Notes: generated from the letters alone by a model not told the origin. A stretch of 5,902 bases of DNA from Actinomycetes bacterium (GCA_023401045.1 JAEXEM010000076.1:1-5902), one strand, 5' to 3'. Positions 1 to 5,668 are shown, counted from the stretch's first letter. Numbers and translations: made by a program.

Positions 1-67
1 GTGCTCGAGGGCGGGATCGTCGTCCTCACGGCGCGCGACGGCGGCGCCGCGCGCCTCGCCGCGCTCG
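1..67 (+). repeat. Direct repeat copy A (67 bp, identical to 385-451)
   Basis: Bases 1-67 match 385-451 without a mismatch. The offset is 384 bp, exactly 128 codons, so both copies are read in the same frame ([15 protein letters not shown]...). The repeat may be longer, because its left side is cut by the window edge. After base 67 this copy runs into the MetAP helix ARGDRLGAV. Confidence 0.95.
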
Positions 68-474
68 CGCGCGGCGACCGCCTGGGTGCGGTGGGGGAGG
101 CCGTCGAGGAGGTCGTCGCCGCCGCCGCGGCCCGGACCGGTGAGCAGCCGCTCGGCATCGTCGAGGACTACGTCGGGCACGGCATCGGCACGGCCATGCA
201 CCAGCCGCCGGACGTGCCGAACTACCGCACCCGGGACCGCGGCGCGAAGGTCCGACCGGGCCTGTGCGTCGCGGTGGAGCCGATGCTCGTGCGCGGCGAG
301 CAGGCGAACCACACGCTCGCCGACGACTGGACCGTCGTCACCGACGACGGCTCGCGCGCCGCGCACTGGGAGCACTCCGTCGCCGTGCTCGAGGGCGGGA
401 TCGTCGTCCTCACGGCGCGCGACGGCGGCGCCGCGCGCCTCGCCGCGCTCGGCGTCGAGGTCGTCGCGCTCTAG
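1..474 (+). CDS. map: Type I methionine aminopeptidase, C-terminal part (5' end missing)
   Basis: Removes the initiator methionine from nascent proteins in the cytoplasm; a two-metal hydrolase of the pita-bread fold. Visible residues of the window translation match the second half of the family. GHGIG at 59-63 holds the metal-ligand His60, His67 in [10 protein letters not shown] is the conserved second histidine, VEPM at 92-95 holds ligand Glu93, and HWEH at 122-125 holds ligand Glu124. The two N-terminal aspartate ligands are not in the window, so about 100 or more residues should lie upstream. The GTG at base 1 is probably not a start: the same GTG recurs at 385 as an internal valine codon of the C-terminal strand. 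Residues 1-22 duplicate residues 129-150 exactly and sit where the family normally has an ordinary helix. The reading frame is intact to TAG. infA follows after 235 bp with its own likely promoter. The family call is secure; whether the gene is intact, duplicated or misassembled is open. Confidence 0.92.
   Translation: MLEGGIVVLTARDGGAARLAALARGDRLGAVGEAVEEVVAAAAARTGEQPLGIVEDYVGHGIGTAMHQPPDVPNYRTRDRGAKVRPGLCVAVEPMLVRGEQANHTLADDWTVVTDDGSRAAHWEHSVAVLEGGIVVLTARDGGAARLAALGVEVVAL
385..451 (+). repeat. Direct repeat copy B, at the native 3' end of map
   Basis: This is the second exact copy of bases 1-67. It lies in the expected place, encoding the last strand of the MetAP fold directly after the HWEH ligand motif, and is followed by the short tail GVEVVAL and the stop. 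Copy B is therefore probably the original and copy A the displaced one. Confidence 0.95.
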
Positions 475-475
475 C

Positions 476-512
476 CCGGCCGCTCCGGCCCGGCGGTGCG
501 CCACGCGGCCGG
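476..512 (+). terminator. Possible hairpin just after map
   Basis: CCGGCCGC (476-483) can pair with GCGGCCGG (505-512), an 8-bp stem with a 21-nt loop, two bases after the map stop codon. No T-rich tract follows, so it is at best a weak or factor-dependent terminator or an RNA-processing site. In DNA this GC-rich an 8-bp match with a long loop can occur by chance. Confidence 0.25.
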
Positions 513-562
513 CGGGAACCGACGGTGGTCGAGGCCACGTTCCCGAACCGGTCCGCATGCCG

Positions 563-568
563 TATGAT
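563..568 (+). promoter_or_regulatory. Probable -10 element of an infA promoter
   Basis: TATGAT is a near-consensus sigma-70-type -10 hexamer, and AT-rich sequence stands out in this GC-rich spacer. No convincing -35 lies 16-19 bp upstream (TTCCCG at 540-545 is poor), which is common in actinobacteria. Transcription starting near 575 would give infA a leader of about 135 nt and let infA-rplQ be expressed separately from the upstream map cluster. Confidence 0.55.
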
Positions 569-702
569 GGCTCGTTGGTTGTGTGCGCCGTCATCTCGGC
601 GACCAGTCACCCCACGTCGATCGCACGGGAACCGGCACGTCCGGGCCCGTCGGCGTGGAGTGCTGCGACCACCGGCAGGGCAAGTCGAGCACGACAGTTA
701 GC

Positions 703-707
703 GGAGG
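703..707 (+). promoter_or_regulatory. infA Shine-Dalgarno sequence with unusually short spacing
   Basis: GGAGG ends only two bases before the ATG at 710, instead of the usual five to ten. No better ribosome-binding site lies upstream, and the start is fixed by the conserved IF-1 N-terminus [12 protein letters not shown]. Confidence 0.7.
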
Positions 708-709
708 AC

Positions 710-931
710 ATGGCCAAGAAGGACGGCGTCATCGAGATCGAGGGCAGCGTTGTCGAAGCGCTGCCCAACGCGATGTTCCGCGTGGAGCTCGCGAACGGCC
801 ACAAGGTGCTCGCCCACATCTCGGGCAAGATGCGCCAGCACTACATCCGGATCCTCCCCGAGGACCGGGTGGTCGTCGAGCTCAGCCCGTACGACCTGTC
901 CCGCGGGCGCATCGTCTACCGCTACAAGTAA
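710..931 (+). CDS. infA: Translation initiation factor IF-1
   Basis: IF-1 binds the A site of the 30S subunit and works with IF-2 and IF-3 to select the initiator tRNA and start codon. The 73-residue protein is the normal family length and is a single S1-like OB-fold. Conserved stretches are visible throughout: [12 protein letters not shown] at 1-12, [11 protein letters not shown] at 17-27, [13 protein letters not shown] at 30-42, and the C-terminal [14 protein letters not shown]. It is the first gene after the probable promoter at 563-568 and is followed after 70 bp by rpmJ, the usual actinobacterial order. The spacer to rpmJ contains a small inverted repeat, GGTCC (958-962) with GGACC (967-971). 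Nothing is missing from the protein. Confidence 0.98.
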   Translation: MAKKDGVIEIEGSVVEALPNAMFRVELANGHKVLAHISGKMRQHYIRILPEDRVVVELSPYDLSRGRIVYRYK

Positions 932-1001
932 CCACCCATCGACACGCCGTCTCCTCGGGTCCTGCCGGACCTGCAGGCACGGCGGCGGAGGAACGAACGC
1001 G

Positions 1002-1115
1002 ATGAAGGTCAAGCCGAGCGTCAAGAAGATCTGCGACAAGTGCAAGGTGATCCGCCGGCACGGTCGCGTCCAGGTCATCTGCGAGAACCTGCGCCACAAG
1101 CAGCGCCAGGGCTGA
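1002..1115 (+). CDS. rpmJ: 50S ribosomal protein L36 (zinc-binding type)
   Basis: A small 37-residue protein of the large ribosomal subunit, located near the base of the L7/L12 stalk. Cys11, Cys14, Cys27 and His32 form the complete zinc-ribbon ligand set, so this is the 'C+' form. Actinobacteria often have a second, zinc-free L36 elsewhere that is induced under zinc starvation; whether this genome does cannot be seen here. The ATG is preceded by GGAGG at 987-991, ten bases away. The high Lys/Arg content fits rRNA binding. The next gene, rpsM, follows after a comparatively long 172-bp spacer containing two adjoining hairpins. Confidence 0.97.
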   Translation: MKVKPSVKKICDKCKVIRRHGRVQVICENLRHKQRQG

Positions 1116-1203
1116 GCAGCACCAGGACACCCCGGTCCCACGGGACCAGCAAGCGCACCGCCGCTCCGTGAGCGCCGACCCCCGGGTCGACGGCACGGTG
1201 AAC

Positions 1204-1239
1204 CCCCAGCTCGGAGGCTGGGGCCCGCCGCAGGGCGGG
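1204..1239 (+). promoter_or_regulatory. Two back-to-back hairpins in the rpsM leader
   Basis: CCCCAGC (1204-1210) pairs with GCTGGGG (1217-1223) around a 6-nt loop. The very next base begins CCCGCC (1224-1229), which pairs with GGCGGG (1234-1239) around a GCAG loop. The two stems abut and could stack coaxially. They lie 49 bp before the rpsM start codon. They could be part of a ribosomal-protein leader, an attenuator or a processing site, or simply a by-product of high GC. A smaller hairpin, GGTCC (1134-1138) with GGACC (1143-1147), precedes them. Confidence 0.45.
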
Positions 1240-1287
1240 AGGACGGTGCGGCAGACCTCCGAACGCCGTACAGGAGCCACCAGGCAC

Positions 1288-1668
1288 ATGGCACGTCTCA
1301 TCGGTGTCGACCTCCCGCGTGACAAGCGCGTCGAGGTCGCCCTCACCTACATCTTCGGGGTCGGTCGCACGCGTGCGCACCAGGCCCTCGCCGCCACGGG
1401 CATCAGCCCGGACGTCCGGGTCAAGGACCTCAGCGACGACCAGCTGGTCGCGCTCCGCGACTTCCTCGACGGCAACTTCAAGCTCGAGGGTGACCTCCGC
1501 CGCGAGATCGCCGCCGACATCCGCCGCAAGGTCGAGATCGGCAGCTACGAGGGTCTGCGCCACCGCCGCGGCCTGCCCGTGCGCGGTCAGCGCACGAAGA
1601 CCAACGCGCGTACCCGCAAGGGCCCGAAGCGCACCGTCGCCGGCAAGAAGAAGGCCGGGCGCAAGTGA
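1288..1668 (+). CDS. rpsM: 30S ribosomal protein S13
   Basis: S13 sits in the head of the small subunit, contacts the P-site tRNA and forms bridges to the large subunit. The 126-residue product has the normal length and hallmarks: [21 protein letters not shown] at the N-terminus, the helix-hairpin-helix region [14 protein letters not shown] at 21-34, EGDLRREI at 67-74, and the conserved [22 protein letters not shown] at 91-112, followed by a Lys/Arg-rich tail that reaches into the decoding region. The ATG is chosen because [10 protein letters not shown] is the family N-terminus. The frame stays open upstream to a GTG at 1168, but that extension resembles nothing in the family. AGGAG at 1272-1276 lies 11 bases upstream. 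rpsK follows after 77 bp. Confidence 0.98.
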   Translation: MARLIGVDLPRDKRVEVALTYIFGVGRTRAHQALAATGISPDVRVKDLSDDQLVALRDFLDGNFKLEGDLRREIAADIRRKVEIGSYEGLRHRRGLPVRGQRTKTNARTRKGPKRTVAGKKKAGRK

Positions 1669-1674
1669 CGCAGC

Positions 1675-1715
1675 GGGCCGGTCACGCCCGTCGTCGACCG
1701 CCCGCCCGTCGGCCC
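1675..1715 (+). other. Weak inverted repeat in the rpsM-rpsK spacer
   Basis: GGGCCG (1675-1680) can pair with CGGCCC (1710-1715), seven bases after the rpsM stop. A competing pairing of CGGTC (1679-1683) with GACCG (1696-1700) also exists. There is no T tract. It is much weaker than the hairpins of the next spacer and may be due to base composition. Confidence 0.2.
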
Positions 1716-1745
1716 TCCGCCCCGTAGACCCCGAGAGAAGAAGAG

Positions 1746-2147
1746 ATGCCTCCCAAGTCCCGCACCGCCGTGCGCAAGCCGCGTCGCAAGGAGAAGAAGA
1801 ACGTCTCCCACGGCCAGGCGCACATCAAGAGCACGTTCAACAACACCATCGTGTCCATCACGGACCCGTCCGGCGCGGTCATCGCGTGGGCGTCGTCCGG
1901 CCAGGTGGGCTTCAAGGGCTCGCGCAAGTCGACCCCGTTCGCCGCGCAGCTCGCCGCCGAGGCCGCCGCGCGTCGTGCGCAGGAGCACGGCATGCGCAAG
2001 GTCGACGTCTTCGTCAAGGGCCCTGGCTCCGGCCGCGAGACGGCGATCCGCTCGCTGACGGCCGCCGGCCTCGAGGTCGGCTCGATCCAGGACGTGACGC
2101 CGCAGGCGCACAACGGCTGCCGTCCGCCGAAGCGTCGCCGCGTCTGA
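1746..2147 (+). CDS. rpsK: 30S ribosomal protein S11
   Basis: S11 lies on the platform of the small subunit and contacts the mRNA near the E site. The protein has 133 residues. Family signatures are clear: [13 protein letters not shown] at 31-43, [20 protein letters not shown] at 49-68, [14 protein letters not shown] at 91-104, DVTP at 116-119, and [12 protein letters not shown] at the C-terminus. The first 18 residues are a basic extension typical of actinobacteria. The start ATG follows a purine-rich GAGAAGAAGAG tract rather than a canonical GGAGG. Many bacteria, including mycobacteria, have rpsD next. Here rpsD is absent and a 207-bp structured spacer leads directly to rpoA. Confidence 0.98.
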   Translation: MPPKSRTAVRKPRRKEKKNVSHGQAHIKSTFNNTIVSITDPSGAVIAWASSGQVGFKGSRKSTPFAAQLAAEAAARRAQEHGMRKVDVFVKGPGSGRETAIRSLTAAGLEVGSIQDVTPQAHNGCRPPKRRRV

Positions 2148-2156
2148 CAGCACGAC

Positions 2157-2338
2157 GGCCGGGGACGGTGCCACGCACCGCTCCCGGCCCTCATGCGTCC
2201 GCCGTGCTCGGCGCCGGTGAGCCCGCGAGGGTGACCGGCGCCGGCGCGACGGACGCCCCGCACCCTCGCCCGGACGTGCGGACCGAGGCACGTCCAGGCA
2301 CGCAGTACCTGCGAAAGCGTCATATGGCGGACGCTCGC
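2157..2338 (+). promoter_or_regulatory. Array of four stem-loops filling the rpsK-rpoA spacer
   Basis: Four non-overlapping hairpins follow one another. H1: GGCCGGG (2157-2163) with CCCGGCC (2183-2189), then a G-T wobble and one mismatch, then CGGTGC (2166-2171) with GCACCG (2175-2180) around a 3-nt loop. H2: CGGCGCCGGT (2209-2218) with ACCGGCGCCG (2234-2243), ten perfect pairs, and an inner CCC/GGG closing a GCGA tetraloop. H3: GGACGTGC (2272-2279) with GCACGTCC (2288-2295) around an 8-nt loop. H4: AGCGTC (2316-2321) with GACGCT (2330-2335), extended by GCG/CGC across a two-A bulge (2311-2338). The rpoA Shine-Dalgarno begins at the base after H4. None has a T tract. The region could be an rpoA leader, an attenuator or an RNA-processing element; the function is unknown. 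Confidence 0.6.
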
Positions 2339-2346
2339 GGAGAGGA
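2339..2346 (+). promoter_or_regulatory. rpoA ribosome-binding site deciding the GTG start
   Basis: GGAGAGGA lies eight bases before the GTG at 2355 and fits a start there. It directly abuts the 3' foot of hairpin H4, so folding of that hairpin could affect access of the ribosome. Confidence 0.75.
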
Positions 2347-2354
2347 TCCACACC

Positions 2355-3368
2355 GTGCTCATCGCACAGCGACCCACCCTGACCGAAGAGGTCATCTCGG
2401 AGCACCGCTCGCGGTTCTCGATCGAGCCCCTCGAGCCCGGCTTCGGCTACACCCTCGGCAACTCCCTGCGCCGCACCCTGCTGTCGTCCATCCCGGGCGC
2501 CGCCGTCACCTCCATCCGGATCGACGGCGTGCTGCACGAGTTCTCGACGGTCCCGGGCGTCAAGGAGGACGTCACCGAGATCATCCTCAACATCAAGAAC
2601 CTCGTCGTCTCCTCGGAGAACGACGAGCCGGTCGTCATGTACCTGCGCAAGCAGGGCGCGGGTGAGGTCACCGGCGCGGACATCGTCCCGCCGGCGGGTG
2701 TCGAGGTCCACAACCCCGAGCTGCACCTCGCGACGCTCAACGACAAGGGCAAGCTCGAGATCGAGCTGACGGTCGAGCGCGGCCGCGGCTACGTCTCGGC
2801 GAACCAGAACAAGTCGTTCGACGCCGAGATCGGCCGCATCCCGGTCGACTCGATCTACTCGCCGGTCCTCAAGGTGACCTACAAGGTCGAGGCGACCCGT
2901 GTCGAGCAGCGCACCGACTTCGACAAGCTCATCGTCGACGTCGAGACCAAGCCGGCGATCACGCCGCGCGACGCCCTGGCGTCCGCGGGCAAGACGCTCG
3001 TCGAGCTCTTCGGCCTGGCGCGCGAGCTCAACGTCGAGGCCGAGGGCATCGAGATCGGCCCGTCGCCGACGGACGCGGCGCTGGCCGCGGACCTGGCGCT
3101 GCCGATCGAGGACCTGCAGCTGACGATCCGGTCGTACAACTGCCTCAAGCGCGAGGGCATCCACACGGTGGGCGAGCTCGTCGCACGTTCCGAGGCGGAC
3201 CTGCTGGACATCCGCAACTTCGGTGCGAAGTCGATCACCGAGGTCAAGGAGAAGCTCGCCGAGCTGGGGCTCACGCTCAAGGACAGCCCGCTGGACTTCG
3301 ACCCCTCGGCCGCCGGTGGCTACTACGGGGACGACGAGACGGACTTCGTCGAGGACGAGCAGTACTGA
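2355..3368 (+). CDS. rpoA: DNA-directed RNA polymerase subunit alpha
   Basis: Alpha dimerises to nucleate assembly of the polymerase core, and its C-terminal domain contacts upstream promoter DNA and activators. The 337-residue protein has the complete layout. The N-terminal assembly domain (about 1-230) includes [30 protein letters not shown] at 24-53 and [25 protein letters not shown] at 57-81. A linker follows at about 231-248. The C-terminal helix-hairpin-helix domain (about 249-310) has [17 protein letters not shown] at 259-275, with Arg259 and Asn262 corresponding to E. coli Arg265 and Asn268, and NFGAKSITE at 288-296. The tail 311-337 is acidic. The GTG start is supported by the actinobacterial N-terminus MLIAQRPTL and the ribosome-binding site at 2339-2346. 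It is probably cotranscribed with rpsK, but the hairpin array between them could set a separate level. Confidence 0.98.
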   Translation: MLIAQRPTLTEEVISEHRSRFSIEPLEPGFGYTLGNSLRRTLLSSIPGAAVTSIRIDGVLHEFSTVPGVKEDVTEIILNIKNLVVSSENDEPVVMYLRKQGAGEVTGADIVPPAGVEVHNPELHLATLNDKGKLEIELTVERGRGYVSANQNKSFDAEIGRIPVDSIYSPVLKVTYKVEATRVEQRTDFDKLIVDVETKPAITPRDALASAGKTLVELFGLARELNVEAEGIEIGPSPTDAALAADLALPIEDLQLTIRSYNCLKREGIHTVGELVARSEADLLDIRNFGAKSITEVKEKLAELGLTLKDSPLDFDPSAAGGYYGDDETDFVEDEQY

Positions 3369-3377
3369 CGCGAGGTT

Positions 3378-3404
3378 TCCCGGGTGCCTGACCGGCGCCC
3401 GGGA
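3378..3404 (+). other. Strong hairpin in the rpoA-rplQ spacer
   Basis: Bases 3378-3388 pair with 3394-3404 in an 11-bp stem containing one G-T wobble (CCCGGG at 3379-3384 with CCCGGG at 3398-3403), closed by the 5-nt loop TGACC. It lies nine bases after the rpoA stop. No T tract follows and rplQ starts 35 bp later, so full termination is unlikely. Partial attenuation or mRNA end protection is possible. Confidence 0.5.
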
Positions 3405-3439
3405 CGTCGCCCTCATCTGGAACTCAAGGAGTAGAGACC

Positions 3440-3973
3440 ATGCCCACGCCCACCAAGGGTCCCCGTCTCGGTGGCAGCCCGGCGCACGAGCGGCTCATCC
3501 TCGCGAACCTCGCGACGGCGCTGTTCGAGCACAAGCGGATCACGACGACCGAGACGAAGGCCAAGCGCCTGCGTCCGCTGGCCGAGCGCCTCATCACGCT
3601 CGCCAAGCGCGGTGACCTGCACTCGCGCCGCCGGGTGCTGACCGTCGTCAAGGACAAGGGCGTCGTGCACGCCCTGTTCACCGAGATCGCCCCGGCGGTC
3701 GCCGAGCGCCAGGGTGGCTACACCCGCGTGACGAAGATCGGCCCGCGCAAGGGCGACAACGCCCCCATGGCGGTCATCGAGCTCGTGCTCGAGCCGCTCT
3801 CGCCGAAGCAGGCCGTCGTCAAGGAGGCCACGAAGGCCGCCGAGAAGGCCGCGAAGGCGAAGGCCGAGAAGCCGGCCGACGAGGCGCCCGCCGCCGAGGC
3901 GACCGAGGCTCCCGTCGAGGACGCCCCGGCGTCGGACGAGACCGCTGCCGAGGAGTCGGCCGACAAGGCCTGA
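3440..3973 (+). CDS. rplQ: 50S ribosomal protein L17
   Basis: L17 lies on the large subunit near the peptide exit. The conserved core spans about residues 1-120: [31 protein letters not shown] at the N-terminus, [31 protein letters not shown] at 34-64, and the closing segment ending [14 protein letters not shown]. The core matches the usual bacterial L17 length. Residues 121-177 form a low-complexity tail that begins Lys/Ala-rich ([17 protein letters not shown]) and becomes Glu/Ala/Asp-rich; it is probably disordered. Such tails are common in actinobacterial L17. AAGGAG at 3426-3431, eight bases from the ATG, is the best Shine-Dalgarno in the operon. This is the last operon gene and a very strong hairpin follows ten bases after its stop. 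Confidence 0.98.
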   Translation: MPTPTKGPRLGGSPAHERLILANLATALFEHKRITTTETKAKRLRPLAERLITLAKRGDLHSRRRVLTVVKDKGVVHALFTEIAPAVAERQGGYTRVTKIGPRKGDNAPMAVIELVLEPLSPKQAVVKEATKAAEKAAKAKAEKPADEAPAAEATEAPVEDAPASDETAAEESADKA

Positions 3974-3983
3974 CACCACGGTG

Positions 3984-4021
3984 ACGAGGGCCCGGGCACC
4001 GCGAGGTGCCCGGGCCCTCGT
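3984..4021 (+). terminator. Perfect 17-bp hairpin ending the ribosomal operon
   Basis: A3984 plus CGAGGGCCCGGGCACC (3985-4000) pairs without mismatch with GGTGCCCGGGCCCTCG (4005-4020) plus T4021. The stem is closed by a GCGA tetraloop of the GNRA type. The position, ten bases after the rplQ stop and before an unrelated gene, suggests operon termination. The downstream bases are GCGTCTGC, so the classical U-tract is missing, as is frequent for proposed high-GC actinobacterial terminators. Confidence 0.75.
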
Positions 4022-4124
4022 GCGTCTGCAGGACCGTCCGGCGCGGCCCGTCGTGGCCGGGCGCCGGGGCGTCACCGGGGCCGGTGCCGGGGATCATCGG
4101 TCGCCGGGGCGATGCAGCGCTGGC

Positions 4125-4130
4125 TACCGT
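4125..4130 (+). promoter_or_regulatory. Putative -10 of a leaderless promoter for the hydrolase gene
   Basis: TACCGT (TANNNT) is followed by six bases and then the ATG at 4137, placing the expected transcription start on the A of the start codon. No Shine-Dalgarno sequence precedes the ATG. No clear -35 is seen. Confidence 0.5.
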
Positions 4131-4136
4131 CGGACC

Positions 4137-4880
4137 ATGAGCCGTGGACGCACCCCGGTCGTCCTCGTGCACGGCATGCGGGCGTCCCGGACGATGTGGC
4201 GGGCCCAGGTGGACGCCCTCACCGGTGCCGGGTACGAGGCCCTCGCGGTCGACCTGCCCGGTCACGGCCGGCGCCTCGACGAGCGGTTCACGCTCGACGG
4301 TGCGGTCGGCGCGATCGCCGACGGGGTCGAGGCGGTCGGCGGCCGGGCCCTCGTCGTCGGCCTGTCCCTCGGCGGGTACACCGCCGTGGCGCACGCCGCC
4401 CGCCGTCCCGACCAGGTCGCCGGTCTCGTCGCGGCGGCGTGCAGCTCGGTGCCGCGGCCCGCCGTCGTGCGCGCGTGGGGGCTGGCCGCGGACCAGCTGT
4501 TCGCACGTCTGCCGGACCGTGGGGCGGCGCTCAACCAGGCGCTCGTCGACCGCACGCTGCCGCCCGCGGGGGCCACGGACGTCGGGGCCGGCGGGTTCGC
4601 GCTCGGGGTCGTCGGGGACACCATGCGAGCGATGCGGGACGCGACCCCGCTCGTCGACCTCGCCCGCGTCGAGGTGCCCGTCTGGCTCGTCAACGGCCGG
4701 TACGACCACTTCCGCGGGGACGAGCGGCGGTTCCTCGCCGCGTGCCGCGACGGGCGGCTCGTCGTCGTCCCGGGCGCGACGCACCTCGTCAGCCTCGTGC
4801 GTCCGGTGCGGTTCACCCGGGTGCTGCTCGAGGCGCTCGCGGAGCTCGACGCGGCACCGCGCGCCCGCGACGGACGGTGA
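4137..4880 (+). CDS. Alpha/beta-hydrolase fold protein
   Basis: A 247-residue cytoplasmic alpha/beta hydrolase with no signal peptide or membrane segment. The fold's elements appear in order: the first strand and oxyanion region VVLVHGM at 8-14, DLPGHG at 39-44, the nucleophile elbow GLSLGG at 75-80 with Ser77, a lid-like stretch at about 103-170, the acid in LVNGRYDHF with Asp190, and the base in PGATHLVSL with His216. The catalytic triad Ser-Asp-His is therefore complete. The substrate cannot be deduced; esterase, lactonase and C-C hydrolase activities share these motifs. The ATG is chosen because VVLVHG normally begins within the first dozen residues. The frame is open back to a GTG at 3981, but that start would place the terminator hairpin inside the coding region. 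The gene lies between rplQ and truA, normally neighbours in actinobacteria, and is convergent with the kinase gene. Confidence 0.88.
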   Translation: MSRGRTPVVLVHGMRASRTMWRAQVDALTGAGYEALAVDLPGHGRRLDERFTLDGAVGAIADGVEAVGGRALVVGLSLGGYTAVAHAARRPDQVAGLVAAACSSVPRPAVVRAWGLAADQLFARLPDRGAALNQALVDRTLPPAGATDVGAGGFALGVVGDTMRAMRDATPLVDLARVEVPVWLVNGRYDHFRGDERRFLAACRDGRLVVVPGATHLVSLVRPVRFTRVLLEALAELDAAPRARDGR

Positions 4881-4894
4881 CGGGGCCGGCGGCG

Positions 4895-5662
4895 TCAGCC
4901 GTGCCGCTCGGCGAGGTCCCACGCCCGGACGCCGCCGACGATGCCCGCCTGGTTGGGCACGACGACGACGTCGTCACCGAGCCGCGCGAGGGTCGTCGCG
5001 CTGATCCGCCGGGAGTTGCCGCCGCCGAGGTAGAGCCGGTCCCAGAGGAACACCGGCCGGAAGCCCTCGACGACGCGTCGCACCCGCCGGGACCACAGTG
5101 CGTCCCCGAGGCGGGCGCGCTCGGGCTCGCCGATGTAGGAGTCGTACGTCGTGCCCCAGCGCACCGGCGCGTGGGAGAGCTCGAGGTGCGGTGCGATCCG
5201 TCCGCCGTCGAAGAGCGCGGAGCCCAGCCCGGTGCCGAGGGTGAGGACGAGCTCGAGCCCCGTCCCGGACACGACGCCGGCCCCGTGGACCTCGGCGTCG
5301 TTGAGGACGAGCGTCGGGACCCCGAGCCGCTCGCTCAGCAGAGCCTGCACGTCGCACCCCGACCACTGGGCGACGAGCTCGGGCAGCACGGTCGTGCGCG
5401 GCCCGCTGCGCGTGACGTAGTGCGGGGTGGCGACGACGACGCCACGTCGCACCATGCCCGGCACGCCGACGGTGGCGCGCTGGGCCGGGGGCAGCCCGGC
5501 GGCGATGTCGGCGATGGTGTCCGCGAGCCGTGCCGGGGGCAGGGGGTACGGGGTGGGCACGCGGACCGGCGGGGCGTGCAGCGTCCCGGAGGCGTCGAGG
5601 ACGGACGCCTTGATGCCGCTGCCGCCGCAGTCGACGGCGAGCGTGAAGGGCTCTGGTGGCAC
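4895..5662 (-). CDS. ROK-family sugar kinase, polyphosphate-glucokinase-like
   Basis: A 255-residue kinase with the actin-like ATPase fold of the ROK family. Visible motifs are the phosphate-1 loop VDCGGSGIK at 10-18, LNDAEVHG at 120-127 with Asp122 as the expected catalytic base, the phosphate-2 loop LTLGTGLGSALFDGG at 140-154, PHLELSH at 158-164 where glucokinases have their sugar-binding Glu/His residues, the adenosine-site YLGGGNSRRI at 211-220, and QAGIVGG at 238-244. The Cys-rich zinc motif of many ROK proteins is absent. The DxGGSGIK motif and NQAGIVGG ending resemble actinobacterial polyphosphate/ATP glucokinases, so glucose phosphorylation using polyphosphate or ATP is the best guess, although the segment after HLELSH is divergent. 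The GTG start is supported by the TAACGT hexamer six bases upstream. It converges on the hydrolase and diverges from truA. Confidence 0.85.
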   Translation of the reverse strand: MPPEPFTLAVDCGGSGIKASVLDASGTLHAPPVRVPTPYPLPPARLADTIADIAAGLPPAQRATVGVPGMVRRGVVVATPHYVTRSGPRTTVLPELVAQWSGCDVQALLSERLGVPTLVLNDAEVHGAGVVSGTGLELVLTLGTGLGSALFDGGRIAPHLELSHAPVRWGTTYDSYIGEPERARLGDALWSRRVRRVVEGFRPVFLWDRLYLGGGNSRRISATTLARLGDDVVVVPNQAGIVGGVRAWDLAERHG

Positions 5663-5668
5663 GCCGCC

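Noticed and set aside
1..3. GTG at base 1 as the true start of a 157-residue MetAP
   Set aside because: The identical GTG at 385 encodes an internal valine, the N-terminal metal ligands are missing, and the copy lies in a duplicated segment cut by the window edge.
1168..1287. In-frame upstream extension of S13 from a GTG, adding 40 residues
   Set aside because: The extension has no family resemblance, contains the abutting hairpins, and S13 begins with [10 protein letters not shown] at 1288. The open frame is a product of high GC.
2320..2330. CATATG-type sequence as a -10 element for rpoA
   Set aside because: It is a poor match to TATAAT, has no -35, and lies in the loop of hairpin H4. A separate rpoA promoter cannot be supported from sequence alone.
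1587..3416. 609-codon open frame on the minus strand opposite rpsK and rpoA
   Set aside because: It is an antisense shadow of genuine genes; its Arg/Asp/Val-rich product matches no family, and long stop-free frames are expected opposite GC-rich genes.
3981..4136. Earlier GTG start for the hydrolase
   Set aside because: It would translate the rplQ terminator hairpin and add 52 residues before the first strand of the fold; the ATG at 4137 fits both fold and promoter.
4878..4897. Small inverted repeat TGACG/CGTCA containing both convergent TGA stop codons
   Set aside because: Only five pairs with a 10-nt loop; too short to claim as a bidirectional terminator.
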